The notes under the pieces: model-generated
Told to the model about the DNA's origin: nothing
The model's input: only the letters and a program-made list of their open reading frames with translations
Database searches by the model: none
Made by a program: the position numbers and the translations under genes
Part shown: positions 56,485 to 64,000 of the stretch, one piece after another
Layout of the letters: each line of letters opens with the position of its first letter
How positions within the stretch are numbered: the stretch's first letter is position 1
Assembly (NCBI GenBank): GCA_963747835.1
Contig: CAVVGO010000005.1
Location: forward strand, 806,001-870,000
DNA: 64,000 nt
Direction of reading: 5' to 3'
Origin: JAJPKK01 sp963747835
GTDB taxonomy: Bacteria > Pseudomonadota > Alphaproteobacteria > Rhizobiales > Xanthobacteraceae

Positions 56485-56626
56485 GGCGATGGGGCGCCCG
56501 CCGCCGGGCGGCGTCGCCGTGGTGTATGGCAGCACGTCGAGCTTCTCGTCGATCCGTTTGCCAGCGTCGTCAAGATATTCCCATCATGCTAACGAGCGTG
56601 CTTGTTCTTGCGATGCTGGAAGAGCG

Positions 56627-57100
56627 ATGTCCGATCCCTACGTCGTCCTCAAGCTCGTTCATGTGCTCGGCGCCTGCGTGCTGTTCGGCACCGGCATGGG
56701 CATCGCGTTCTTCATGTGGATGGCGAACCGGACCGCGGACCCGGCCATCATCGCGGCCACCGCCCACATCGTGGTGATCGCCGACACCATCTTCACGGCA
56801 ACCGCGGTGGTGGTGCAGCCGATCACAGGCGCCGCACTCGCCGGGGTGACGGGCAATTCGCTGCTCTCGCCCTGGATCGTGTCCTCGCTGGCGCTCTACG
56901 TCTTCGTCGGCGCCTGCTGGCTCCCGGTGGTCTTGATCCAGATCAGGCTGCGCGACCTTGCCGCTGCCGCGCGAGACACCGGCCAACCGCTGCCGCCGCA
57001 ATATCACCGGCTGTTCCGCATCTGGTTCGTCCTGGGCTGGCCGGCCTTCGCGGGCATCATTGCGATTTTCGTGTTGATGATTGCCAAGCTGCCCTTTTAA
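56627..57100 (+). CDS. DUF2269 family integral membrane protein
   Basis: A 157-residue protein starting at the ATG at 56627 with four membrane helices: YVVLKLVHVLGACVLFGTGM, HIVVIADTIFTATAVVVQPI, WIVSSLALYVFVGACWLPVV and WFVLGWPAFAGIIAIFVLMI. The first helix with LKLVHVLGA and the QPITG motif are typical of DUF2269. Histidine and other polar groups in helices suggest haem or redox contact, but no function is established. It is on the same strand as the amine oxidase, 142 bases away. Confidence 0.8.
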   Translation: MSDPYVVLKLVHVLGACVLFGTGMGIAFFMWMANRTADPAIIAATAHIVVIADTIFTATAVVVQPITGAALAGVTGNSLLSPWIVSSLALYVFVGACWLPVVLIQIRLRDLAAAARDTGQPLPPQYHRLFRIWFVLGWPAFAGIIAIFVLMIAKLPF

Positions 57101-57286
57101 CGGCGCACTTTTAGCTGACGGTTCGGAACCGGCGAAATGCGCTTTGCTGTTCCGCGCCGGGCGCCGACAGGGACGTGGCGTCCTCCGCCCGCACGCGGCG
57201 TCTGTCTTGCGAGAAGACAAGCGAAACACTTCGTCTGAAGTTATCTGTAGAATCCCGGAACAGTTACCGAACAAGGAGGATACCTT

Positions 57287-57847
57287 ATGTGTATGCATAC
57301 CCTATTGAACCGAGCAGTGACAGGCGTCGCGCCACTAATAAGTTGCGTTCTTGTCGCGATCGCGCCCGCTCAGGCGAAATCGAACCTCAGCGGTCAGAAC
57401 ATCACCGCCGTTTCAGGTACTGTCAGCGGAAATGTCCAACAGGTGGGTTTCCGGGCTCTAATTCAAAAGCAGGCCATCGCGTACAATCTCGCGGGCTCAG
57501 CAGAGAATGAGGACGACGCCACGGTTCGATTTACACTGCAAGGCGACAAGAATCGGATCGATCTGGCGGTAGCGGCAATTCGTGATGGAACGAAGAAATC
57601 CTCTAATGTGAAGGTCAGCCTCTCCCCGGCCACGGTCGCCCCAAATCTGAACACCTTCACGGTCGTAGGCTGGACGTCCGTGACCAGAAACATCCGCACC
57701 CCCTATGATCTGGTTTTCACCCTCCGGGCGGACGATACAACGATAAAGAGAAAGGCCGTAAAAGCGGTCTGGTCGGAAATCTGTAACAAGACGGTAAAAG
57801 GTGGAGATGTAGGAAAATGTGATAAGGGCGACAACAGCGATGAATAA
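57287..57847 (+). CDS. secreted acylphosphatase-domain protein
   Basis: A 186-residue protein with AGGAGG immediately upstream, a signal peptide (about 1-30, ending AQA) and an acylphosphatase-like fold at about 35-110. The signature is VSGTVSGNVQQVGFRALIQK with catalytic-type R56, and N74 in GSAENEDDAT occupies the position of the usual catalytic Asn. A second beta-rich segment (TFTVVGWTSVTRNIRTPYDL) and an acidic Lys/Asp tail follow. Acylphosphatases are normally small cytoplasmic enzymes; an exported one with an extra domain is unusual. The substrate is unknown. Confidence 0.7.
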   Translation: MCMHTLLNRAVTGVAPLISCVLVAIAPAQAKSNLSGQNITAVSGTVSGNVQQVGFRALIQKQAIAYNLAGSAENEDDATVRFTLQGDKNRIDLAVAAIRDGTKKSSNVKVSLSPATVAPNLNTFTVVGWTSVTRNIRTPYDLVFTLRADDTTIKRKAVKAVWSEICNKTVKGGDVGKCDKGDNSDE

Positions 57848-57914
57848 ATTTGACCCAGTAAAGTCGCTCCGAGGCATTCTCTCCGGAATACCAAGTCTCT
57901 CAGTCGCGCGCCGG

Positions 57915-58093
57915 GTCCGGGGCATCGTCTGCTGAAACAGCGGCGCTTGAGGGAGCGTGCGGCGGATATCGTCGGCCAGCGCGAGCTGTACGGCCCCGTC
58001 GAAATAGCCGGGAAGAAAATAGAATCCCTCCGGCAGCGGTGCATCGTCCCGCAGCGGAAGCTCCGGTTGTTGGCGGCGCGGTTTCGTCGACAT
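57915..58093 (-). pseudogene. alkB (alkylated DNA repair dioxygenase) 5' fragment
   Basis: From an ATG at 58093 the frame reads MSTKPRRQQPELPLRDDAPL, then PEGFYFLPGYFDGAVQLALA and PLFQQTMPRT. This matches the N-terminus of alphaproteobacterial AlkB. Everything after TMPRT, including the iron-binding HxD...H and the 2-oxoglutarate Arg, is missing; the frame runs into unrelated sequence next to the acylphosphatase gene. It is a truncated relic. Confidence 0.65.
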
Positions 58094-58253
58094 TTCGTCG
58101 GTATGGGGATCGACGCAGACATATTGAAGGAGACCCGGCGCGCCACGCCGGCAACCGAAAGTGACAAAGACTGTAGGAGTCTTTTGGCCGTAGATACGTT
58201 CACCGTCGCAGCTGCCAGCATCCGGACCATCTGACGACTTGCTAGCGGCCCGA

Positions 58254-58694
58254 TCACTCAAAAGATCGCAGCTCCTCGCGTGCGGCTTCGCTGAATTCCT
58301 TGAGCGGATCGATACCCGAGCCGCTCTTCATCACCTCATTCACGTCGCGGAGCGTTTTGTTCGGCTCGTAGAAAGTATCGAGCGTGATCATCATGATTTT
58401 CTCGGCGCACGCGACGGTCCGTGGCAAGCACAGCACCCGCATCCGGCTGACCATCGCATAGATGCCGATGACCTCCGCAAGCGGCGGCTCGCTGGTCACC
58501 AGGGCCTCGGCATACAATTTCGAAGCCGCAACGATGAAATCTCTAAAGAGGTCCTGCCGACGAGATAGATCGAACGCGAGCCGCGCGGCCTGCGCCTGCG
58601 CGCGATAGCTCATCCAATTCGTGATCGCGGAGGTAAAGCCGCCCACCACGGATCCGGCCAGTGCGGCTAGCGCCGAGATGTATGCGGTGTCCAT
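58254..58694 (-). CDS. hypothetical membrane-anchored protein
   Basis: A 146-residue protein with an N-terminal hydrophobic segment (MDTAYISALAALAGSVVGGF) followed by long amphipathic helices (MSYRAQAQAARLAFDLSRRQ, DLFRDFIVAASKLYAEALV) and a C-terminal acidic helix. Proteins with this start and helical layout are frequent hypothetical proteins in proteobacteria. The function is unknown. Confidence 0.7.
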   Translation of the reverse strand: MDTAYISALAALAGSVVGGFTSAITNWMSYRAQAQAARLAFDLSRRQDLFRDFIVAASKLYAEALVTSEPPLAEVIGIYAMVSRMRVLCLPRTVACAEKIMMITLDTFYEPNKTLRDVNEVMKSGSGIDPLKEFSEAAREELRSFE

Positions 58695-59429
58695 GACTTC
58701 CCCCAGCCGTGTCGCTAGTCACTACGCGGCATCCGGCCCCGGCGCGGAGGCCGCCGTTACGGCGCACCGCAACAGCGCGGCCCGTGCGCCCGCGGTCCGC
58801 CGACCACCATTGTGCCGTCGAATGCTTAAGCAGACGCTTCCGGCCAGGTGCGTGACTTCCATGCAAAACGGCCCTTTTGGTTTGGGGGCGTGGGACGCGG
58901 CGGAATACGCTTCGCTATTCCTACGGGCTAATCCCACGTAGTTGGTTCTTTGCGGGTGAACGTATATATTCTCGTTGTAGCGATTGGTCGAGACTCATGA
59001 GCATTCGGATCAACCAGGAGTACGTGAACGACACCGCGAAGCTGAATATGCAATCGGCTGATTGCGCGGGAGATTGGTCGCGGCCCTTCGTGTGGCTGAA
59101 TTGTCAGCTTTTTTGGACTCCACGATGGGGAATGCCTTGAGCAATCGGACCTAACGGCGGCTCCTACGGTTCGATGTATGCGCCGACCGCGCGGCGTGTT
59201 TCGGCTTCGAAGATTGACGGGGGCATATCAAACGGTGCGCCCATTCACAGCAGCGGAAGCTAATCGTGACGAGAAATCACGAGGTTGGTGCTGTCCGCTT
59301 GCTCCTTTTTTAGGGCAGCCCGAATAGCGCCAGCGGGAGAGCGGTGTTCATGACGCCTTCGAGGCCGCATCCAAAAACTGAATCTCGTCCGTAAGGATTG
59401 CGGCGTGGGCCGCCATCTCGGAACCGCAG
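58695..59429. other. gene-poor stretch of about 730 bases
   Basis: Several short frames exist (for example MSIRINQEYVNDTAKLN near 58998), but none has a good ribosome site, length or family. Base composition drops compared with upstream genes. It may be eroded DNA at the edge of the CBASS region. Confidence 0.4.
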
Positions 59430-60033
59430 CTAGGCCGACCTTGACGCATCCCATGCTTTAAGCTTGGACAGCAGAACAAGCAGCGCAGCATGCGGGCCAT
59501 TCACGTGGTCGACTTTATAAAGATCCAGCTCGCTGTTTTCTAAGAATTTGATGTGCACATTGTTCCGGTGGTCCCAAAGCTGCTCAAGAACCGTACATTC
59601 CTCCTGTGAAATCCAACCGTGCTTTACGGCTTCATTCAGGCGGGGTTTCACGCCCGCGCCGTGCTTGTTTGAAAGTACATCATTGCGAGGAAGACCCGGA
59701 ATCCATAGTGACGCTTCCAAAAGAGTGCCAAGAGTAACGATTGCCGACTTGATTGCCATTTGTTTGCCGACGCTTGTGATGTCCGTGCGCGAAAGAAGCC
59801 ACCACAGAACATCAAGATACATAAAACCGTAGGCGCAACTGCTTGTCTGATCCGGCGTTAGGTAGCCTGGACACCTGGCACGATACGAGGCCGCGGTGCG
59901 AATTAATCCCCTAGGAAAATCTATCTTTGAAGTCTTCTCGTAGAGTGCGACCGCAATAATCCTGTATTTCCTGAACTAAATTGCTCGCTTGAGCTACCGC
60001 CTTGATCAGTTCTTGGTCATTGCTAATTGCCAT
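59430..60033 (-). CDS. unknown protein in the CBASS gene cluster (frameshifted in this sequence)
   Basis: Two frames join into one about 200-residue protein if one T is removed near 59916. From the ATG at 60033 it reads MAISNDQELIKAVAQASNLV to KDRFP, then RGLIRTAASYRARCPGYLTP, YGFMYLDVLWWLLSRTDIT, IKSAIVTLGTLLEASLWIPG, and ends with a LWDHRNNVHIKFLE motif. The downstream frame alone starts only at an internal Met (59822) without a ribosome site. The all-helical pattern with an RxxxH motif late in the chain recalls HEPN-like proteins, which is weak evidence. It begins 37 bases after the Cap15-like gene and is probably co-transcribed. Confidence 0.6.
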
Positions 60034-60070
60034 CTGATGTCTCGCGGGCTCGCGCCGGATCGTCGATCGG

Positions 60071-60688
60071 TCATTGGGCGGTTAGCTCGATCGTTATGTC
60101 CCCTGATGTCTTGCGCTCTGTGAAATATTGGCCGGATAATCTTTTCGGCTCGTTTGCTGCGTCCATTTCGAGCCATGCGACGCCTTCGTGACGAGTGCTG
60201 CGCCATGTAAACTCAGCCTTAGGCTGATTATGGTATGAATACCAAATACGGACCAGCGAAAGGTCACGATTGACCTCCACGAAGAAATGCCTTGAGTAGG
60301 ACATAGACTCGCCAGTCTTCATCCGTACGTGAATGTTGAACAGGTTTTGCGTGATCCAAAAGCGAACAGGTATTGGGGGCTTCGGTCGGTTTGTCTGAGG
60401 ATCGATCCAGGTCGAGACGAGGGTCCCATCCCACGTTCCGTTCAGATCAGGGAAGATACGGCGATTGAGCATTGGAAATCGGCGCCAAATCGGACGCCAT
60501 ATCGCATTGAAGGCGAGCACCATCGCCGTCCCGATCATGAACACAACTAGCGACAGCCAATGCAGAGGACTTGCTGACGATTGTGTAGCCCATTGATAGA
60601 GCGCCTGTAGGCTAGGCAACAGCAGAATAGAGATTGCAACTATGATCGTCAGTTGAAGTTTGCGTGGGATGACCGACCACATCCTCAC
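60071..60688 (-). CDS. cap15: CBASS effector, Cap15-like (two TM helices plus beta-barrel)
   Basis: A 205-residue protein whose GTG start overlaps the CD-NTase stop (GTGA); an ATG two codons later is an alternative. Two membrane helices (about 11-30 and 43-62) are followed by a beta-rich domain (about 78-205): FPDLNGTWDGTLVSTW, VRFWITQNLFNIHVRMKTGE, SLVRIWYSYHN, and GQYFTERKTSGDITIELT. This is the layout of Cap15 (S-2TMbeta), which opens the inner membrane when its barrel binds a cyclic nucleotide. Pairing with a CD-NTase makes the assignment strong. Confidence 0.85.
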   Translation of the reverse strand: MRMWSVIPRKLQLTIIVAISILLLPSLQALYQWATQSSASPLHWLSLVVFMIGTAMVLAFNAIWRPIWRRFPMLNRRIFPDLNGTWDGTLVSTWIDPQTNRPKPPIPVRFWITQNLFNIHVRMKTGESMSYSRHFFVEVNRDLSLVRIWYSYHNQPKAEFTWRSTRHEGVAWLEMDAANEPKRLSGQYFTERKTSGDITIELTAQ

Positions 60689-61668
60689 GCCGTAAGTTGG
60701 GCGTAGGCGCGGCTAACGAACAGCTTCGCGTCGTCAACGGTCCAAGGCTGCCCCGAGAAGAGGGGCTTTATGCCGTTGATCTCCATCGCCAGCCATACTG
60801 CCAGCGGATTGTTGAGCTGTTCCCAGGTGTGCTCAAGTATGCGCTTTGCTCGATCGTATCGGTCCTCGTCGTAGAGGAAAAAGATGTCCTCGACCCCGTA
60901 GATGAGGCTTTCCACGAGAAAGCTGGGGACCTGTTTGGACCGAAGCTGACCAAGGTCGACAAGTTCGTCCCGGAGTTGCTTCATTGTGCGAACGATCTTC
61001 TTGAAGCGGTGCGCCGTGGCGGTCCGCTTCGCGATCCCATTTTTCGTGTGCTCGTCGGGGTAGTTAAAAGTCTCGGTGCCGTCGGTCCCGATGATATAGA
61101 TGCCCTTGATGGTCTCAAGTCGCGGGTAGACCACGCCGCTGCCCGGCACCTGTCTGACATAGTGAAGCTCGAATGCGGGGACTACGTCTGCCGGGGCTCG
61201 GCTGCTCGGTATTGCCTTGACCGTGAATGCCTTACGGCCGGGAGCGATGTTGACAACTCCAAATGCGTTCGCCAAGTGATACTGGAGCTCGGATCGCATC
61301 TTTTCCGCGAGCACGTTCAGGGATACGCCTAGGCTGAAATACCCGAGACCCGGGTATGCCGCCGCCTGGTTAACGTCAGGCGCGTAGATAACCTTGATCG
61401 CCGGGTGGCGAACGCAGAGATCCATGTCGGCCTGAAGCCGGACGTTGGTATTGTTGTGGTAGGATCCTTGGGGCCGGACCTCGATATTTTGTCCGTATAG
61501 CCAAGGGCTCCTCCGGAGTGCCGCTCGCACTTGTTCCGCTGCTCGATCAATCTGTTCTTCCTCATGGTCTGTCGGCGGCTTCTCCCAATTGGCCAGCCGT
61601 TCGTTCCACGACGTTCGTGACCGCGATGGCGCGAGGAGCGCTTCCAGGAGGATGCTGTTTTGGGACAT
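60685..61668 (-). CDS. CD-NTase (cGAS/DncV-like nucleotidyltransferase) of a CBASS system
   Basis: A 327-residue nucleotidyltransferase. The active-site GS motif is in RPQGSYHNNTNVR (G68, S69), followed by metal-binding D81 and D83 in ADMDLCVRH and a third Asp, D161, in APADVVPAFEL. A C-terminal helical domain includes FKKIVRTMKQLRDELVDLG and VPSFLVESLIYGVED. CD-NTases sense infection and make cyclic di- or trinucleotides for an effector, here the overlapping Cap15-like gene. The product cannot be read from sequence. It starts 13 bases after the nrdJ stop, on the same strand, with only a weak ribosome site. No Cap2/Cap3 genes are present, so it is a minimal (type I) CBASS. Confidence 0.9.
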   Translation of the reverse strand: MSQNSILLEALLAPSRSRTSWNERLANWEKPPTDHEEEQIDRAAEQVRAALRRSPWLYGQNIEVRPQGSYHNNTNVRLQADMDLCVRHPAIKVIYAPDVNQAAAYPGLGYFSLGVSLNVLAEKMRSELQYHLANAFGVVNIAPGRKAFTVKAIPSSRAPADVVPAFELHYVRQVPGSGVVYPRLETIKGIYIIGTDGTETFNYPDEHTKNGIAKRTATAHRFKKIVRTMKQLRDELVDLGQLRSKQVPSFLVESLIYGVEDIFFLYDEDRYDRAKRILEHTWEQLNNPLAVWLAMEINGIKPLFSGQPWTVDDAKLFVSRAYAQLTA

Positions 61669-61681
61669 CGCCGCCGCTTTC

Positions 61682-64000
61682 TCAACTACACCCCGTCGTG
61701 CTGCCGCACGTGTTGCACTTCATGCACGTGCCGTTCCTTACCAGCGTGAAATTCCCACACTCGCCGCAGGCCTCGCCTTCGTAGCCTTGTGCCTTCGCCT
61801 CGGCGCGCTTTTCGGCGGCCAATGCCTTGGCGTCGGCGCGCGCATCGGCTCTTGGCCAGGCGACCACGGCAGGTTTTCGAGCGCCTCGGTCGGGCGAGGG
61901 GGCGCGCTCGGGCTTGAGGGCGGTGCTGCCTTCGACGTGGCCGTGGGCGCGGGCGCTGGCGAGCGAGGTGACCTTGGCCGATGTCGTCGTGCCGCCGCGG
62001 CTTGTTTCGCCGGCCGACCCTCCGCCCGCAGGCGAGGGTGAAGACGCGCCGCGGTCGCTGCCTCCGGGCATCACCACGAGCTTGTCGGTGCGCGAGCGGG
62101 TAAGGCCGCGCGAGACGTAGCGGGCGGCGGGCTGGTCCGGCGGCCGGCCTTCCTCGACGCCCTTGCCGAGCGCGTCCATGTTGGCCTCGCTCGGCTCCAC
62201 ATGGGCGAGATCGAAGCGCGACAGATAGGATACCGCGAGCTCGCGGAAGACGTAGTCGAGGATCGAAGTCGCGTATTTGATCGCTTCGTTGCCCTGCACC
62301 GGGCCGGACGGCTCGAAGCGCGTGAAGGTGAAGGCGTCGACATATTCGTCGAGCGGCACGCCGTATTGCAGGCCGAGCGAGACCGCGATCGCGAAGTTGT
62401 TGATGATCGAGCGCAGCGCCGCGCCTTCCTTGTGCATGTCGATGAAGATTTCGCCGATCCGGCCGTCGTCGTATTCGCCGGTGCGCAGATAGACCTTGTG
62501 GCCGCCGACCACGGCCTTCTGGGTGTAGCCCTTGCGGCGGTCGGGCAGGCGCTCGCGCTCGCGCAGCACGGTGATACGCTCGACCACCTTCTCGACGATG
62601 CGTTCGGCGAGCGCCGCGGTGCGGGCGGCGGCGGGCTTCTCGATGAAGGCCGCGACCTCGTCCTCGTCCTCTGCCGTCCTCGGCGATGAGCTGGCTTTGC
62701 AGCGGCTGCGACAGCTTCGAGCCGTCGCGATAGAGCGCATTAGCCTTGAGGCCGAGCTTCCACGACAGCAGATAGGCCGACTTGCAGTCCTCGACGGTCG
62801 CCTCGTTGGGCATGTTGATGGTCTTGGAGATCGCGCCCGAGATGAACGGCTGCGCCGCCGCCATCATGCGGATGTGGCTCTCGACCGAGAGGAAGCGGCG
62901 GCCGAGCCGGCCGCACGGATTGGCGCAATCGAACACCGCGTAGTGCTCGGGCCGCAGGTGCGGCGCGCCCTCGACCGTCATGGCGCCGCAGACATGGACG
63001 TTGGCGGCGTCGATCTCGCGTTTGGAAAAGCCGAGCGCCGCCAGCATGTCGAAGTTCGGCTTGGCGAGGTCTTCCGCCGTGAAGCCGAGCTCGTTGCGGC
63101 AGAACTCCTCGCCCAGCGTCCATTTGTTGAAGACGAACTTGATGTCGAAGGCGGTCGGCAGCGCGTTCTCGATCTTCTCGATGATCTCCGGCGTGAAGCC
63201 CTTGGCCTTGAGGGTGGTGTGGTTGACGGCGGGCGCGTTCGCCATGGTGCCGTGGCCGACCGCATAGGCCTCGATCTCGGCGATGTCGGCGACCGATAGC
63301 CGAGCACGCGCAGCGCCTCGGGCACGGCGCGGTTGATGATCTTGAAGTAGCCGCCGCCGGCGAGCTTCTTGAATTTGACGAGCGCGAAATCGGGCTCGAT
63401 GCCGGTGGTGTCGCAGTCCATCACGAGGCCGATGGTGCCGGTCGGCGCGATCACGGTCGACTGGGCATTGCGGAAGCCATGCTCGGTGCCGAGCGCGAGC
63501 GCGCGATCCCAGGCGCGCTTGGCCGCTCGGCCAGCGCCGGGAAATTGCCGCCCGCCGCGTGGCAGGCGGCATGGTCGAGGCGCACCGGCGGGGTCGCGAC
63601 CTTCTCATAGCCGGTCTTCTCGCCATGGGCGGCGCGGCGATGGTTGCGGATCACCCGCAGCATCGCGTCGCGATTCTTCTTGAAGCCCGGGAAGGCGCCG
63701 AGCAGCGCCGCCATTTCGGCGGAGGTCGCATAAGCGACGCCGGTCATGAAGGCGGAGAGCGCGCCGCAGATGGCGCGGCCGGCGTCGGAATCATAGGGGA
63801 TGCCCGACGACATCAGGAGGCCGCCCAGGTTGGCGTAGCCGAGGCCCAGCGTGCGGTACTCGTAGGAGAGCTGCGCGATTTCCTTGGACGGGAACTGCGC
63901 CATCAGCACCGAGATTTCGAGCACGATGGTCCACAGCCGCACCGCATGCTCGTAGCCCTCGATGTCGAACACCGCCTCGGTGCCGCCCGCGATGGTGTTG
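61682..64000 (-). CDS. nrdJ: vitamin B12-dependent ribonucleotide reductase, C-terminal part (frameshifted)
   Basis: Class II (adenosylcobalamin) ribonucleotide reductase; the N-terminus lies beyond base 64000. The visible part includes IYEYRTLGLGYANLGGLLMS-like text (YEYRTLGLGYANLGGLLMSS), APTGTIGLVMDCDTTGIEPD, DCANPCGRLGRRFL-like NrdJ segments and KTINMPNEATVEDCKSAYLL. A long linker follows, then a zinc-finger-like C-terminal tail (CGECGNFTLVRNGTCMKCN). Reading it needs three frame changes, near 63505, 63298 and 62687. NrdJ is commonly the main aerobic reductase in these bacteria, so these are probably sequence errors. The CBASS genes follow on the same strand. Confidence 0.85.

Overview
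The window is a GC-rich chromosomal segment of a soil-type alphaproteobacterium of the order Hyphomicrobiales. A Bradyrhizobium/Nitrobacteraceae- or Xanthobacteraceae-like organism fits best. This rests on the gene set: paired ABC substrate-binding proteins with twin-arginine-like leaders, a tripartite tricarboxylate (Bug) receptor, a PHA-granule region protein, a TarD-like enolase-superfamily dehydratase, KaiC plus histidine kinase, B12-dependent NrdJ and REP-like intergenic palindromes. No rRNA, tRNA or CRISPR array was seen. Taxonomy is inferred from gene families, not from a marker gene.

Layout. 1-9.4 kb: tail of a beta-carbonic anhydrase, a secreted VOC protein, a very large CadC-like wHTH/TolB-like/TPR/rhodanese-like regulator, two secreted proteins that share a duplicated leader, two translationally coupled ABC substrate-binding proteins, and a secreted protein ending at an integrase scar. 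9.6-16.5 kb: histidine kinase/KaiC pair, decayed cytochrome c and ThDP-enzyme remnants, MddA-like methyltransferase, DUF4344 metallopeptidase. 17.3-26.8 kb: RraA-YdcF-rhodanese-GST run, small envelope proteins, a caspase-like protein, a broken ThDP enzyme, Uma2 protein. 26.8-35.3 kb: cyclase family protein/Bug receptor/alpha-beta hydrolase cluster, a TPR membrane protein, small secreted proteins, TarD-like dehydratase. 35.3-40.6 kb: a 5.3 kb island (below). 40.9-57.1 kb: DUF2946-CusB-CusA metal efflux, acyl-CoA carboxylase beta subunit, TPR-sulfotransferase, porin, MAPEG, NitT/TauT-type binding protein with a MetE-like enzyme, methyltransferase, amine oxidase. 57.2-64 kb: secreted acylphosphatase, alkB fragment, then a CBASS locus directly behind nrdJ.

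Two immune-type loci stand out. (1) Between two 196-bp, about 99% identical copies of the 3' end of the TarD-like gene sits a three-gene, coupled, lower-GC operon: a protein with a C-terminal DUF559/Vsr-like nuclease domain, a double winged-helix protein, and a 1094-residue protein with an N-terminal AAA/STAND-like ATPase and a C-terminal HerA/FtsK-like ATPase. I do not recognise this combination as a named defence system; it is the best candidate for an undescribed one. (2) A CD-NTase (60685-61668) overlaps a two-TM beta-barrel protein matching the CBASS effector Cap15, and a third gene follows.

Sequence-quality caution. At least nine genes, including nrdJ, kaiC, cusA, cusB and the porin, read correctly only if single-base indels (mostly one extra base) are allowed. 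This looks more like consensus error than coordinated gene decay, so frameshift calls here should be checked against reads.
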